A DNA stretch of 64,000 nucleotides from Limnephilus marmoratus (GCA_917880885.1 OU862922.1:26908627-26972626), one strand, 5' to 3'. Shown: positions 51,250 through 62,707, counted from the first letter of the stretch. Notes: a model not told the origin generated them from the letters alone. A program made the numbers and translations.

Positions 51250-51795
51250 CTAGCGAGTTCCCGGCAAGCGTTGCTATGCCACTTAATAAAGAAATTGTTT
51301 CTCCCTGCGTGTCCTTTCCCATTCCCTTCCCCGTTCAACTTCCGCCTTCTCTTCCTCTCCCGCGCCCCCTTCCCCTCTCGCGTTCCCATTCCGCCTTTCC
51401 TCTCCTCACTCCATTCTCCCGCTTCTCCCGTCCCGCGAACCCCCCACCCGAGTTCCCCTTCCCCCTCCCGCATTCCATAAATTCAGTCCCGGTACATTCA
51501 GTTTTCAAACACCTATTGCAATTTTTTTTATACAAATTTCATAATGCCAGAGCTCACTATTATACAGAAGCCATCGAGGGCATGCGCACATCAAATCCTC
51601 AAAGTTTCATCGCAATCGGATGAATGGTTAGCAATGCATAATTTCATGACACCAGAGCTCACTATTGAATATAGAAACCTTCGCGGACATGCGCACATCA
51701 AATCCCCAAAGTTTCATTGCAATCGGATGAATGGTTTAGCAAATCATAGACATCTCTTATATCCCCAAGCATATTTTGATTTTTTTATATGTAGA
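51250..51795 (-). mobile_element. nonautonomous Helitron-like element with two internal units
   Basis: Minus strand starts TCTACATATAAAAAAATC after A. It contains two tandem units with CATCCGATTGCAATGAAACT and GAGCTCTGGTGTCATGAAAT, then the purine-rich block, and ends GCCGGGAACTCGCTAG. The tandem unit is the one amplified at 27.7-29.0 kb. Confidence 0.72.
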
Positions 51796-52674
51796 TAAAA
51801 AAAAATTAGGAACAAACAATATAGGTACATATAATATCTCTCAAAAAATAATTGGTTTTTAAAACTTCCATAGCTAATGACGGAGATGACATTGCGAGGT
51901 GAAAGAGTTTTTTTAACCTAGTTATTTATTTACATGGACATTTTTTTCATGCTATGTGGACACTTTTTTATCTCTGTTCAGATATTCTGTTTACATTCAA
52001 GATCACGAAACTAATTGAATGCATAATATTATGTTTTCATTATTATCTTACCCAATTCAAACAATGCCAAGTGATAAGTGATAAGTGACCTTTACTCAAT
52101 AATGCCATGTTGTGTACGAAGAGTCATTAACGAATGATGGCATAATTTTTTAACACTTGCCGGCAGTATAAGCACACATAGTTTTGCCTTCGTATGTTTT
52201 TTACGATAAATCTCAGTGTCTGTTGAGACTTGAGACTGGAAGTGGAAACAATGTAAGACTTGAAAAAAACGTGTAGTTTCCATGCAACCTGTTATTTGCG
52301 ATGAATATTTTGTATCAAAGACAACATCTATTACTTTTGAAAAAAAAATCATGTGCATGCCCATTTTCTTACAAAAATGTATGCAAGCACATTGTACCTC
52401 TGCCGCCTGTTAGTATGTAAAAACAACTCGACCCCCCATCTCGGGACAGATCAAATTTATGTTTATAAATTTGGGTTTTTAAAAATGTAGAGAAGTTACG
52501 AAATTTCAAGTCACTACTACGACTTTTGCAAAAAAAGTTACGACATTCTAAAATCACAAAAGTTACAATCGTGCATATTTCTCTGGATAAGTGTTAATAT
52601 ACACTAACTTGTTATTTTGTTATTTATTATTGACACCATGACATCATATTTTAATAATAATATTATTATGTATA
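51796..52674. other. no gene seen
   Basis: AT-rich. Frames at 52092-52364 and 52369-52557 on the minus strand lack motifs and are treated as chance. Confidence 0.35.
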
Positions 52675-53604
52675 CAGGGTGTCCCAAAAGAAAGTATATA
52701 TTTGTTTTGCTTTCTGTGTGAACGCAACTTTTCAGAGGGGCGCGGGGGGTATGTCAATCAGTAGTCTGGCTCTTGGGAATTTAGTCGCTATGAAGCATTT
52801 CTTGAGTGAGTTTTACAAAAATGGTGATTCGGCGACTGTAGCGCGTAGTAGATTCTGCAATATTTGAGGTTTTCGTCAATTCAATGATGCGCCAAGCATT
52901 CCTCTCATTCGAAAATGGGCCAAAAAGTTTGAAGAGATCGGTACAACGCTGGCTAAACCAAAATCCGGGCAACCAAGGTCTTGGAGAACGGTAGAAAACG
53001 TAGAGAGTGTTTATCAGTCTTTTCATGACGACTCAAACTTTTCGATTCGGAAGCGTGCAAGTGCTTTAAATGTGCATAGATCATCGTTACACAGCATTTT
53101 GCAAAAAGCATTTTGCACAAAGACCTAATGCTGCACTCCTACAAACTTACTGGCTATAACCAAAGAACATGGTTCCAGCAAGATGGAGCAACATCACATA
53201 CATCCTCTGTCATGAGTTCGTGAAATTTTCCCTGGCAAATTGATCTCCAGGAGAGGTGACATAAATTGGCCTCATCGTGGTCCCGACTTAACCCCTATGG
53301 ACTTTTTCCTGTGGGGTTATCTCAAATCTAAAGTGTACGCCAAAAATCTGACTTCCCTGATGCAATTAAAAGAAAATATCCGTCAGGAAATGGCAGCCAT
53401 TACGAAGCCTACCTGCCGAGCCGTCATAATAAATTTTACTCTTCGATTAAATTAATGCCGCGAACACGAGGGTTTACATTTGGACGATATTATTTTTAAG
53501 AAATAAATTCCCAAAATGTGTATTTTAGTATTTAATAAACCTTTTTCTTACTTTTTTTTTTTAAATCGATCCACTAAATATATACTTTCTTTTGGGACAC
53601 CCTG
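52675..53604 (+). mobile_element. mariner-type transposon, coding broken
   Basis: 930 bp with 29-bp inverted ends (CAGGGTGTCCCAAAAGAAAG and inverse) flanked by TA. It encodes remnants of a transposase with a DUF4817-type helix-turn-helix region (IPLIRKWAKKFEEIGTTLAK, RTVENVESV) and catalytic pieces WFQQDGA and RGPDLTPMDFFLWGYLKSK. About a third of the gene between them is deleted. Confidence 0.9.
52800..53455 (+). pseudogene. mariner transposase remnant
   Basis: In successive frames: EFYKNGDSATVARSRFCNI, stop, FNDAPSIPLIRKWAKKFEEI to LHSILQKAF, stop, then TWFQQDGATSHTS, and MISRRGDINWPHRGPDLTPM to AAITKP. The first catalytic Asp region is missing between 53127 and 53150, so no active enzyme can be made. 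Confidence 0.85.
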
Positions 53605-54184
53605 TATTTTCGAACTTAGGCAACGAATCCTATGTCACTTCTACATATTATTATGTATTATATTTTCTCTTAAGAATCCAAATGCTGAACTTATATTTGA
53701 GACTCATAGAAATCAAAAGTTCCTGTAAAGAAGCGAATTTGCGAATGTAATTTCCACTTTTATCCATATAATATCCTCAATTTTAGTGTAAGAGCTCACC
53801 CTTGGCCGGCATTAGATAGTAGTATACCCCATGGTTACCCATAGACGGCGCGGCGTTTAGCTGTCGATATTGTTGGGAACGAGTGTATAATAAATAAGGT
53901 GGATATATTAAATATTTCAACGCCTGCTAAATAAGATATTAGAGCCTATTGTCAGTCTACAATAAAGTCCAAACCGTTTGTTGACCCCGGAGTTTTTAAA
54001 GAGTTTAAGACAACCCAGAGTTACAACTATTCCCTTTATCAGAAAGATGAGGATCTTTCTGGATCGTTTCGATAAGGCAACCGTCGGTATCTATAACAGT
54101 TTAATATTATTCAAAATATCATCTACCAGGCAAAGTACAAATAATTAATATATAATAATGAGTGTTTCATTGTTTGTCCTTTAT
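53605..54184. other. no gene seen
   Basis: AT-rich, no motif recognised. Confidence 0.3.
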
Positions 54185-54590
54185 GCGTTTTTAAACTCTT
54201 CATCCGTTTGCGATGAAACTTTGGGGATTTGATGTGCGCACAGGTTTCGTGTATATGTATATAATGATGAACTAATCAAATAATAGTGTGTTATTTCATG
54301 TAGTAAGACGGGAGGGGCGGAGAGGAAGGAAGGAAGATGGGGTTCGCGGGAGGGGGGACGAGACAGAAGGGGAGGCGAAGAGCTGGAAGAAGGAGGGGGA
54401 GGGGGGTTCGCGGGACAGGGGAAAGCGGGATAGGGGAGACGGGAAGATGGAGGGGGAACGCGGGAAGGGAGAGGGCCCGAGAGGGGAGGTGGAGGCGGAA
54501 GGGGAACGCGGACGAAGGGGAAAGGACACAGGGAGAAACAATTTATTTATTGTATTTAAGTGGCATTGCAACGCATGCCGGGAACTCAAT
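54185..54590 (+). mobile_element. Helitron-like element, partial
   Basis: Has the unit phrase CATCCGTTTGCGATGAAACT, the purine-rich block from 54305, and CATTGCAACGCATGCCGGGA at the 3' end, without the CTAG terminus. Overlapping frames are low complexity. Confidence 0.65.
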
Positions 54591-55294
54591 AATTACATGT
54601 GTTTATATAATTGTAAATTATTATCGTTCGTTTTTAGTTCCTCTTTTGGCCGTTTGCAAAGATAAGTGTGTCAAGCTGTAATGTATTTTCCTGCCTACCT
54701 AATTTAGCTGTACTGTAAAACAAAGAGATTACAATTATTGTTTGCTGTTGTCTTTATTAATGCTGACTCCAAACAAAAGCATGCGGGTATTGGTTGTACC
54801 ATTTTACAAACCGCTTTTGTCTCTACGATTTTTTTTATGTTTCGTTACAACGTTTTTTTGCTTTGTCCGTTGACCTACTGCGTTTTTTCGGCCGGCTCTG
54901 GCGATGATAATTTACCGTGGCGGTCAGGCACATGGCACATGATGTGACTTTGATGGAAAATCATGCATCATCGACGCGAATAGAAGCGGAGGAAAGGATG
55001 ATTGGAAACCAGCCACCTCTGTCTCTGACCTGCTCATTCAAAATGATGAATTATTATTATTGGTTGTTGGTTTTAGAAATTTATGTGTTTGTTGTGGGAA
55101 GGTATTGCATTATAGATTGCAGAAATCGCTACAGGGGATGGTGATCCGCAGGATTTGTTTTTAAAGTTTGTTAGGATACGTTCGTCATACTGGACGATGC
55201 TCATATCTATGAATGCATTTTCCTTGGAAGGTTTCCGCAAGACTAAATATGCATTTTCTTTAAGATGGGTACTTCAGCTCAATCAATCTGTTAA

Positions 55295-55443
55295 GGGAAC
55301 GTGACCAACTTTTTGCAATTTTTAACCCCCCCCCCCCCCCAGTGACCAAAATCCTAAGGAACCCGCCGCTCATTTGTATGGAGCGTGACATTTTGAAGAC
55401 CCCCCCCCCCCCTAAACGTGTCACGTAGTATGGGTACGTTCCC
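55295..55443. mobile_element. poly-G MITE family 1 with deleted left end
   Basis: Flanked by TAA. The right end is complete, but the left reads GGGAACGTGACC, missing 13 bp between two ACGT repeats. C runs at 55327-55340 and 55401-55412. Confidence 0.8.
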
Positions 55444-55565
55444 TAAAGTTTCATTCGGAAGCGGTGTTTAAACGGAGGGCTTACGTATTTAATTTAAGCA
55501 CCTTATTGTTGACTTGTAAGTGAGAAATTTATTTTTAAAGTACACATTTTTATTTCTTTTGTCAG

Positions 55566-55688
55566 CTTCGTGTCCCAGAAGCAGATTGTTGTGAGTATAT
55601 CAAACGGGCTCGAAAAATGAAATCTGTAAAGTCACGAACGTCTCCCATGACAGATAATTTGAAAGCAAATTTACAAAACGAAGCTTGA
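55566..55688 (+). CDS. candidate terminal exon of unrecognised gene
   Basis: A TTTCTTTTGTCAG acceptor leads into 40 codons and a stop, in phase 0, matching the donor phase of the exon at 21547. The peptide LRVPEADCCEYIKRARKMKS then VKSRTSPMTDNLKANLQNEA is basic and repeats the SPM motif of the first exon. Joined product would be 76 residues. A GTGAGT at 55591 is an alternative donor in another phase. Not recognised. Confidence 0.4.
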   Translation, partial: LRVPEADCCEYIKRARKMKSVKSRTSPMTDNLKANLQNEA

Positions 55689-55859
55689 CTTAAGTGCTCC
55701 TCAGCCATGCTCAGAAGTTTGGTCTGAAATGATTGCATGTGTCACACAACATAGTGCGTGGCATTTTTTCCATATTTTTTTTTCTAACAATAACGCCGAA
55801 ATGGAAACAAACGCAATGCGCAATTGACTTTTCATTCAAACGTTAATCGAATTTAATTT

Positions 55860-56520
55860 AAGCAATCATAATATTATATTATTAAAGTTATGTTTAATAG
55901 AATTAAAACATTTTCAACACATGCTTTATACAAAGAATCTAAAGTATTCAGTCTCCGTAAACTATTTATACTGCAAACTATGAAATATATCTATAAAAAC
56001 ATAAACAAATTCGAAAAAAATGAAAACAGAACAAACATTAGAAATAATAATGTATTCTATACCCCTCAAACAAACACAAAACAAGTGCAAACTCACAGTA
56101 GTTTTATTGGACCTCGCACTTTTAACCTTTTACCAAAAAATATCCAAGTTGCAACTAAACTTCCGCATTACATAAAAGAGTTAAAAATATGGCTGCACCA
56201 CACAGATGTAAAACCTCTATTTATTTAATTTTACATCAGTTTATGTTTCTCACAAACTTACACTAATTATTACCTTGTACACTATTGAACACACTTTTTG
56301 TATAAACTGTTTAAACAAATTTTAATAATTTTTTTGCTTCTGTTGCTTCTGTTTTTTGTAACTGTTTGTTTTTTCTAGGTACTAAAATAAAATATATTTA
56401 ACTATAATATTACCCACGCACAGGCTGCGCCTTAGTGGGTTCCCATTATTTTTATTATATATAAAATATGTAACTATAAAATGTAAAATTGGGAAAAAAT
56501 AAAGGATTTAAAAAAAAAAT
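55860..56520 (+). pseudogene. Jockey-like LINE 3' end
   Basis: A 112-codon frame (55890-56228) encodes LRKLFILQTMKYIYKNIN and QTHSSFIGPRTFNLLPKNIQ, the usual LINE ORF2 end. A 3' UTR follows with a CCCAC/GTGGG hairpin at 56413-56440 and AATAAAGGATTTAAAAAAAA at the end. Confidence 0.78.
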
Positions 56521-56564
56521 AAAAAAATTATAGGTACATAGTTTTAATAAAATAGCAATACGTA

Positions 56565-56770
56565 ATCTTAATATCGCCCCGGCAAAAGAATGCCATTCAT
56601 ATTCAGAAGCATTGCTTGATATATCTATAACAACTATGTATCCTTAAGTGTCCTGGTGAATAGTCAGATATTTCGCAATCTTCCTCTCCCCGTTCCATTT
56701 AGCCTCTCAGCATTTCCCGAAGACATGCTGTAGTCCCACTGGCTTAAGGCAGCATCACATAAAAAATAAA
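56565..56770 (+). repeat. family E repeat, diverged
   Basis: Shares GTAATCTTAATATCGCCCCG, AAGCATTGCTTGATA and TAGTCCCACTGGCTTAAGG with other family E copies. Confidence 0.5.
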
Positions 56771-56949
56771 ATAAATGCGTTCTGCACTGAAACGTCGTTT
56801 GTCGTGGATGAGACTACAATTATTTTGTATTTTTATTCAAGTTCTTTGTCATACGGTCCAGATTGTACGTCGCCAAATGATCACCGCTTTTTGTGGTAGA
56901 TCCTCCTTCATAATAAAAAGGTATATCAGTGGTGGCTTGTAGTTAGGTA

Positions 56950-57330
56950 CCGCCGTTTGGTCATTGTTGTTTATGTTGACTTTTTCAGCGGACGGACGGT
57001 ACGGCGCGCTATGTTTTCAGCCGCCCAGTTAGTATCTGACTGTCGCGTACGGAGCAATGTCGCCGAGGTGCACCTGAAAGTGAAATTATTTCAGGATTGT
57101 CCGACAATTAATTTGTTCCACGAAAAAAGCCGCCTCGGTTTACGCGATCGTGTGGAACTTGAATAGTGGGTCCCGCCGGTTTCCGCCGCTTCAGTGAAGT
57201 GTTTGTTTATTTATTTGTATTTCGATTAAACTATGTTCTCGTTGATTAGTGGCGTGCGGACTCTAATCGGACTGTTGACGGTCAGTTGCTTTATTGAAGA
57301 GCTCGTCACTCTTCGTACTGTTGATTTGAA
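56950..57330 (+). promoter_or_regulatory. CpG-rich putative promoter region
   Basis: CG-rich compared with surroundings (GCGGACGGACGGTACGGCGC, CTGTCGCGTACGGAGC, GTTTACGCGATCGTGTGG). TCAGTG initiator-like sequence at 57191 precedes an ATG at 57233 by 40 bp. No repeat match. Probably a promoter or first exon of a gene extending right. Confidence 0.4.
57233..57280 (+). CDS. tentative alternative first exon
   Basis: Sixteen codons, MFSLISGVRTLIGLLT, followed by GTCAGT (phase 0). The peptide is hydrophobic, like a signal anchor. Support is limited to context; could be chance. Confidence 0.22.
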
Positions 57331-58099
57331 TGTTATTTCTTTTTGTATCTAAAAGCGTGTGAATTTAATTGGCTATTTCCTCAGGCCAACAGCTGTATTG
57401 TTTGACCAATTATTGTTGGACAATCGAACACGAACCTTTTTCTTCGCTAGCACGTACCTTGTTTGGAGGTGTTTATTTAGCGACTGTTGTCAAAGGCTTG
57501 TTTACAAGTGAGAATGCTTACATGCACATACATATTATATGTCAATTATTCAGGGTGGCCACTAGGTAAATTTAAATTTGATTCAACTGGGAGTTTTAGC
57601 ATTTTTTATTAAAATATTAGGGAATTCTGGTGTTTACATAAGTTCGTTACTTGATGAGTTAATTAATTCTACTTATTTGTTGCAGAAAAACTCCCTAACT
57701 GTGAGTTTTGGCGTCATGAAATTTGCGCTGCGTTTTCTGATTGGAGTTAGAGATTCCAACGTAACTGTTTTTAGCTCCCGAAGTTGCCTCCATAATGAGC
57801 TAAGGTGCTTTGAATATTAACTTAACTTTAAAAAAATAACACAAGACTTCATTCGTGTATTTTGCTTCGTAATTGTAATCAATTCAAGTCTCTTGCGAAA
57901 CCGGTTAGCACAGTTAGGATATCATTAATAATAGAAAAAATCAGAGAAGGACATCCTATCTCAATGATGACATTTAGTAAAACGTTATCCCTCTGACAAA
58001 TACCTACAGGTAAATCGTTTTAAAGAGGTCTTTGATTGTGTAGTGGTGTACTGGATGCATAAAAAAGAATGTAATTTAACATTCATTTTGTTTTTTTAG

Positions 58100-58202
58100 G
58101 AAGCTCATAGAACAGAAGAAACAAAACATCGCGAGCCTAAATTTAAAAAGTACCTAATTGATAAATGCTGCAAAGCACCCAGTGTCTTTGACCATTTGCA
58201 GG
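58100..58202 (+). CDS. tentative internal exon
   Basis: TTTTTTTAG acceptor, open frame EAHRTEETKHREPKFKKYLI then DKCCKAPSVFDHLQ, and a G/GTAAAA donor. Starts in phase 0, as would follow the exon at 21547. No family recognised. Confidence 0.28.
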
Positions 58203-58891
58203 GTAAAAACTGATTGCGGGGGTGTGTTCCAAACTAGTTCGACAAAGTTTTTTGAAACTTTCGATACTGTCCTCTTAAAAATTATTTGCCTGCAACTCTG
58301 TTAATAATTTTGAAATCGGTTTTCTGTGGCCACCCTCATATCGGGCATTAGTCATTAGCTGAAACTGTGTGAAATAAATATTTTATAATAAAAAATATGC
58401 AACCCGCATGCTTGCTCCATTTTCTATGCATTTATCGATTGCATGGTCGGCATAATTAATATTCGATATACGATCCAAAACATGGATAAATTCTTCCGTA
58501 CACCTGCCAAACAATTTATAAATACATATATCCTTTCTCGTGTCCCGATTCATTACGGTAAATTATTTTTTTCCCATCAACTGCCTATTGTGTTTTTACT
58601 TACTATAAATAAATTATACTTGCATCTTGTATACAATCCGTCGCTTCTTCATCGTGTTTGAAATCAATCGTATCTTTTAGAATAATGTAGGAGTAATTTC
58701 TATTCTTGATGTAGTCGCTTGTTGGCTTTCGTACGGTCTATTCGGCCTCTTGTTATTTATCTCAGTGTTTCTTACAGATCTGATCTCATCGTGTGAAGAT
58801 AACGTAAATTCTGTTATTGTGAATAATATTTTCTGTAATAGTGTTAATTACATTATTTATATTGTGTTATTGTGACTTTCTGTGCCTGAAA

Positions 58892-58912
58892 ATGGGATCT
58901 ACATTTACAAAG
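58892..58912 (+). CDS. tentative short first exon
   Basis: CTGAAAATGGGATCTACATTTAC gives MGSTFTK with a GTACAA donor (phase 0). MGxxxT resembles an N-myristoylation start. A TCAGTG sequence lies 128 bp upstream. Weak evidence. Confidence 0.2.
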
Positions 58913-59046
58913 GTACAAAATGCTTTTATTTGATTCATTTCTTCATATTTTTTTGTGTATTTTTGCTTCGTCGAGTCATTCCCGATCCAATGTTATCGGA
59001 TTTTCACATTCAATAAATGGTATATTATCTTTATCGTGATTTAATT

Positions 59047-59993
59047 TTGGGGTATTATGCCGTGTTGCGCTACCTCCTTCTTAACCAACGTTTCGGACAG
59101 CATTACAGTGCCCATCATCAGGGCAGATGTACACATTACACGTTACTATTACATTCTTATTATTATTATTACACATTATCGATTATACATCTGCCCTGAT
59201 AGTGGACACTTTAAGAGGGCATTACCAGAGAAAACCAGAAATATGTCATTTTCAAATCAGATTTTAGACGTATTGACTCTTTTCCACAAATATTATAAAT
59301 GGATTTCGAAAGATTGTTCTTTTATCTAGCATTCGCATGTAATAAATTTTGGGAAATTTTTTTAATTTTTAGTTTAACAAGGTTATTCCATAGGTCGTTG
59401 GCAGATTTGTTAAATTTTCATAAAAGATTTTGTATTATACCACACCCATTTCAAATAATATAATCATGCAGTAAAATAAATCAATATATGTATTACCTAG
59501 CAAACGCATGTTTTAGAATTTTAATTTTAGTTTCAATAAAACCATTAAAAAATATGTACGTACATGTGTTTTTTGACGAAAATTGGTCCATTTGTGTATT
59601 TATTTGCGCACTTACAAACTAATATATTTCAGATTTTTTTAACATTCTTATTAAATTTATACATTATTGAAAAATGATAAATACTTATATTCAAAAAATA
59701 ATTACAAAAAGTACATTATTTTAATAGTTTTATCATCACGCCTTTCAGCATTTTTGGATGAAGGTGTAAATTAAAGCTAATTTGGATTGAAATAAATTCG
59801 ATATTGAGATATAATTTTAAAAAGCTGGTAGGGAGAATAATTAATCTTTCTCATTGTAACCCCCCTGCACGATCGTAAGAACAACTTTCGACGAAATGTG
59901 GATTTTCGTCCGCTGGCTGGTTAAACGCTCTTAATGCTGTCTGAAAGTTTGACTAAAGAAGGAAATAGCGCAACACGGCATAATACCCCAAAA
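59047..59993. mobile_element. foldback family C element split by a TTAA insertion
   Basis: Left arm TTGGGGTATTATGCCGTGTT, GGACAGCATTACAGTGCCC; right arm GCGCAACACGGCATAATACC. A (TAT)n segment and the 716-bp element at 59215-59930 lie inside. Confidence 0.78.
59215..59930. mobile_element. TTAA-flanked nonautonomous element, copy 2 (nested)
   Basis: 716 bp flanked by TTAA; about 95% alike by eye to 37970-38683 over its whole length. Ends GAGGGCATTACCAG and inverted GAGCGTTTAACCAG. Confidence 0.85.
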
Positions 59994-60049
59994 TAAATCA
60001 CGTTTAATATCGGCCGTGAAAATATCAAATCATGTCTGTTATATTAGCT

Positions 60050-60180
60050 GTTTAATTTTTGGAGTATTGAACCGTTTTGCGCTTCCTCTTTTTTAAGCAT
60101 GCGTTTCGGACAACCTTGCCGTGTCCATCATCAGGACAGATGAATCTGCCCTAATGACGGACACTGTCAAAAGTCAACCA
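60050..60180. mobile_element. diverged foldback family C element
   Basis: Contains TTGGAGTATTGAACCG, GCGTTTCGGACAACC, CCGTGTCCATCATCAGGACA and the start of the opposite arm AATGACGGACACTGTCAA. The right arm is incomplete. Confidence 0.6.
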
Positions 60181-61344
60181 TAATAACAAACATATTTCAT
60201 CAACAAAATTCAACCATTATAATAATCCTCTTCCTTCCTGTGTTTAACAGACCATAACCTTTTTTGTCAAACATTACCTATAATTTTATGACAATTTTAT
60301 ACTTTGTATTATTTACCCATTTGTCTTAATAATCTTGATTTACAAGGATATATTTTTTTCAAACATTAACATTATGTTTTCTTATTTATGAATAATCGTA
60401 TCAAAAGCATGTTGCATGGGTCTATACATATTAACATCGACTCGTTTTGAATCGGAATAGCAAAACACGACATGACATGCACAAATATACACCCTGTTAA
60501 CGAGTGTTTTTGTACGTTTTCCAGATTAAATGCATTATGCGTGCACGCGTCATATTATTAAGCATGTAGTGATGCACGTATACTTTTAAGATTATCTAAT
60601 CTATAATCGTAAGTTTGTGATCATTGTAATCGTTGCGTCAATATTGTAAGAAAATTGTACATTTTGTTGTTTATTATTATTTACGACTGCTGCAGTCAAT
60701 TTTTTAATTTTATATGTGATGTCGGCATAATCGACATCTCAACACCCAGACAACCAGCGCCCATGTTTGAAATTCAATTATTATTATTTTTTTGTTTGTT
60801 TAATTTTGGGAATTTTTTTATACATATATTTTATACATATAGTATCTGTTGAATCTCACGAATATAAAGTCAAATAAATGCATATATGTGGGTACTACTT
60901 GATCGATGGAACTAGGCAAAGATATTGAAATACAAGTAGATGTGCTATCTGCTGTTTTTACTATGTGGGTCCCCGCTTCCGGGTGTCGCCGATATTGTTT
61001 ACCAATTAACAAATAAACTAAAAGAACAAATAATTAACGAATAAACCAAACGAACGTTAAACTAAATGAACGAATTCTTTCCTTATTCAAAATATATTGT
61101 TAACCAATATTAATGCACATTTTCAAAAAATCAACGAAATGAACAAATTCTTTTTGTATGAAAACTACGCTAATTAGCGCGTAGTCCGGCGACAGTTGCG
61201 CGGACACCATAGTATATCTCTTCTGCATTTGAATATCTTTGGAACTAGGGGTCTATCTCTATCACTGCCTATGCAAAATTAAATCAAAATTTGAAAATAA
61301 CATAGTTTTGTGATTACCGCGTAGGAGTTTTATATTTACTTTAC
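60181..61344. other. no gene seen
   Basis: AT-rich with a CG-rich patch at 61165-61205 (TTAGCGCGTAGTCCGGCGAC). No frame or repeat recognised. Confidence 0.35.
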
Positions 61345-61762
61345 CAATTTGGGAGGTAGACATGGGTAGCGCCGTACCATTGGATAACCAACACCCCTGC
61401 CATGTGTCACCCCAAGTTTGGTTTGTCACGTTTGGTGACTAAGCAGGGGTGCCCGGGTCCATGGGGTTAGGTTTGTCTAAGTCCTGGCGGCGGATGCTTT
61501 TGCCTGTCTACTGCTTGGCGCGCCGGATCGGGAGAGACTGATTGAGAGTTAAGGGAGACCTTTTGACCTCCAGCCGGACTCTCTCGATTCACCGCCTTGC
61601 ACCGCAGTGGGGGGGGGGGTGGATTCACAGATAGACCCCAGATTCCTACCCACCCCTTATATGTTTTCCTTCCCAGAACTTTTTATCCTTCCATTACCTA
61701 AAGAGACCTTCCTCACAGCATCACTAAAGATGACATAGGCCCTGAGGGATTTTTTTCCTCAA
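61345..61762 (+). repeat. family A SINE-like repeat, copy 6
   Basis: Head CAATTTGGGAGGTAGACATG, body with GGTGCCCGGGTCCATGGGG, middle CACCGCCTTGCACCGCAGTG, tail AAAGATGACATAGGCCCTGA. Confidence 0.72.
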
Positions 61763-61767
61763 GTGCT

Positions 61768-61925
61768 CGGAATCAGTAAGACTGTGGCATCCGTAGCTAG
61801 GGGTATTTCGTGAGGCTGGAGGAATGGGGAGGGGAAACTAATGGGGTGAGGAAGGTCGGGAAGTGGGAGTCTTCATCTGAACTAAACACGGTTAAAGTTA
61901 ATTCAACAGCTACTATCGAAACATG
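61768..61925 (-). repeat. family E repeat, partial
   Basis: Contains TCAGTAAGACTGTGGCATCC, TGAGGCTGGAGGAATGGGGA and AACACGGTTAAAGTTAATTC. Confidence 0.55.
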
Positions 61926-61989
61926 GATTGAATAGTTCGATCGTCCAGTTGATTAGTCAGACATCTCCAAATACTAAGTTTTGAGATAA

Positions 61990-62158
61990 GGGAACGTACC
62001 CATACTACGTGACACGTTTAGGGGGGGGGGGGTCTTCAAAATGTCACGCTCCATACAAATGAGCGGCGGGTTGCTTAGGATTTTGGTCACCGGGGGGGGG
62101 GGGGGGGGGGGGGGTTAAAAATTGCAAAAAGTTGGTCACGTAGTATGGGTACGTTCCC
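61990..62158. mobile_element. poly-G MITE family 1 with longest G runs
   Basis: Perfect ends GGGAACGTACCCATACTACG and inverse, flanked by TAA. G runs at 62021-62032 and 62092-62114 (about 21-23 G). Confidence 0.88.
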
Positions 62159-62255
62159 TAATGAGGAAAGCAATATTCGAATGCTCACCAAAAATCGAGT
62201 ATTATTTACAAGTGTCTGAATTTTGCATATTAAATACGGACCGGTTATCTATCTT

Positions 62256-62707
62256 CTATCTATATATATCTATCTATTCTTTTTGTTTTTTGTGTTCGTT
62301 ATTGTCAGGATAAGGTTTGTATAAAACTACTGGTGAGCTCTGGCATTATGAAATTTCTATAAAAAAATTGCAATAGGTGGCACGCGAGCTGTTTGAAAAC
62401 TGAATGTAACGGGACTGAATATATGGCTTGCGGGAGGGGGTGAGGAAACTCAGTTAGGAGGTTTGCGGGAGGAGGGGGAGGGGAACCAGGGAGGGGATCT
62501 CGGGAGGGGGGTTCGCGGGACGGGGGAAGGGGGGAAGTGGAGTGCGGAGAGGGAAGGTGGAGGAGGCGGAGTGGAAACACGAGAGGGGAAGGGGACGCGG
62601 GAGAGGAAAGGCAGGCGGAAGGGGAACGGGACGAATGGGAAAGGACACGAAGGGAGAAACCATTTCTTTATTGAAAGGCATAGCAACGCATGCCGGGTTC
62701 CAGCTAG
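62256..62707 (+). mobile_element. nonautonomous Helitron-like element
   Basis: TC-start within a (TCTA)n run, GTGAGCTCTGGCATTATGAA, purine-rich block, GCATGCCGGGTTCCAGCTAG end before T. Confidence 0.72.
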
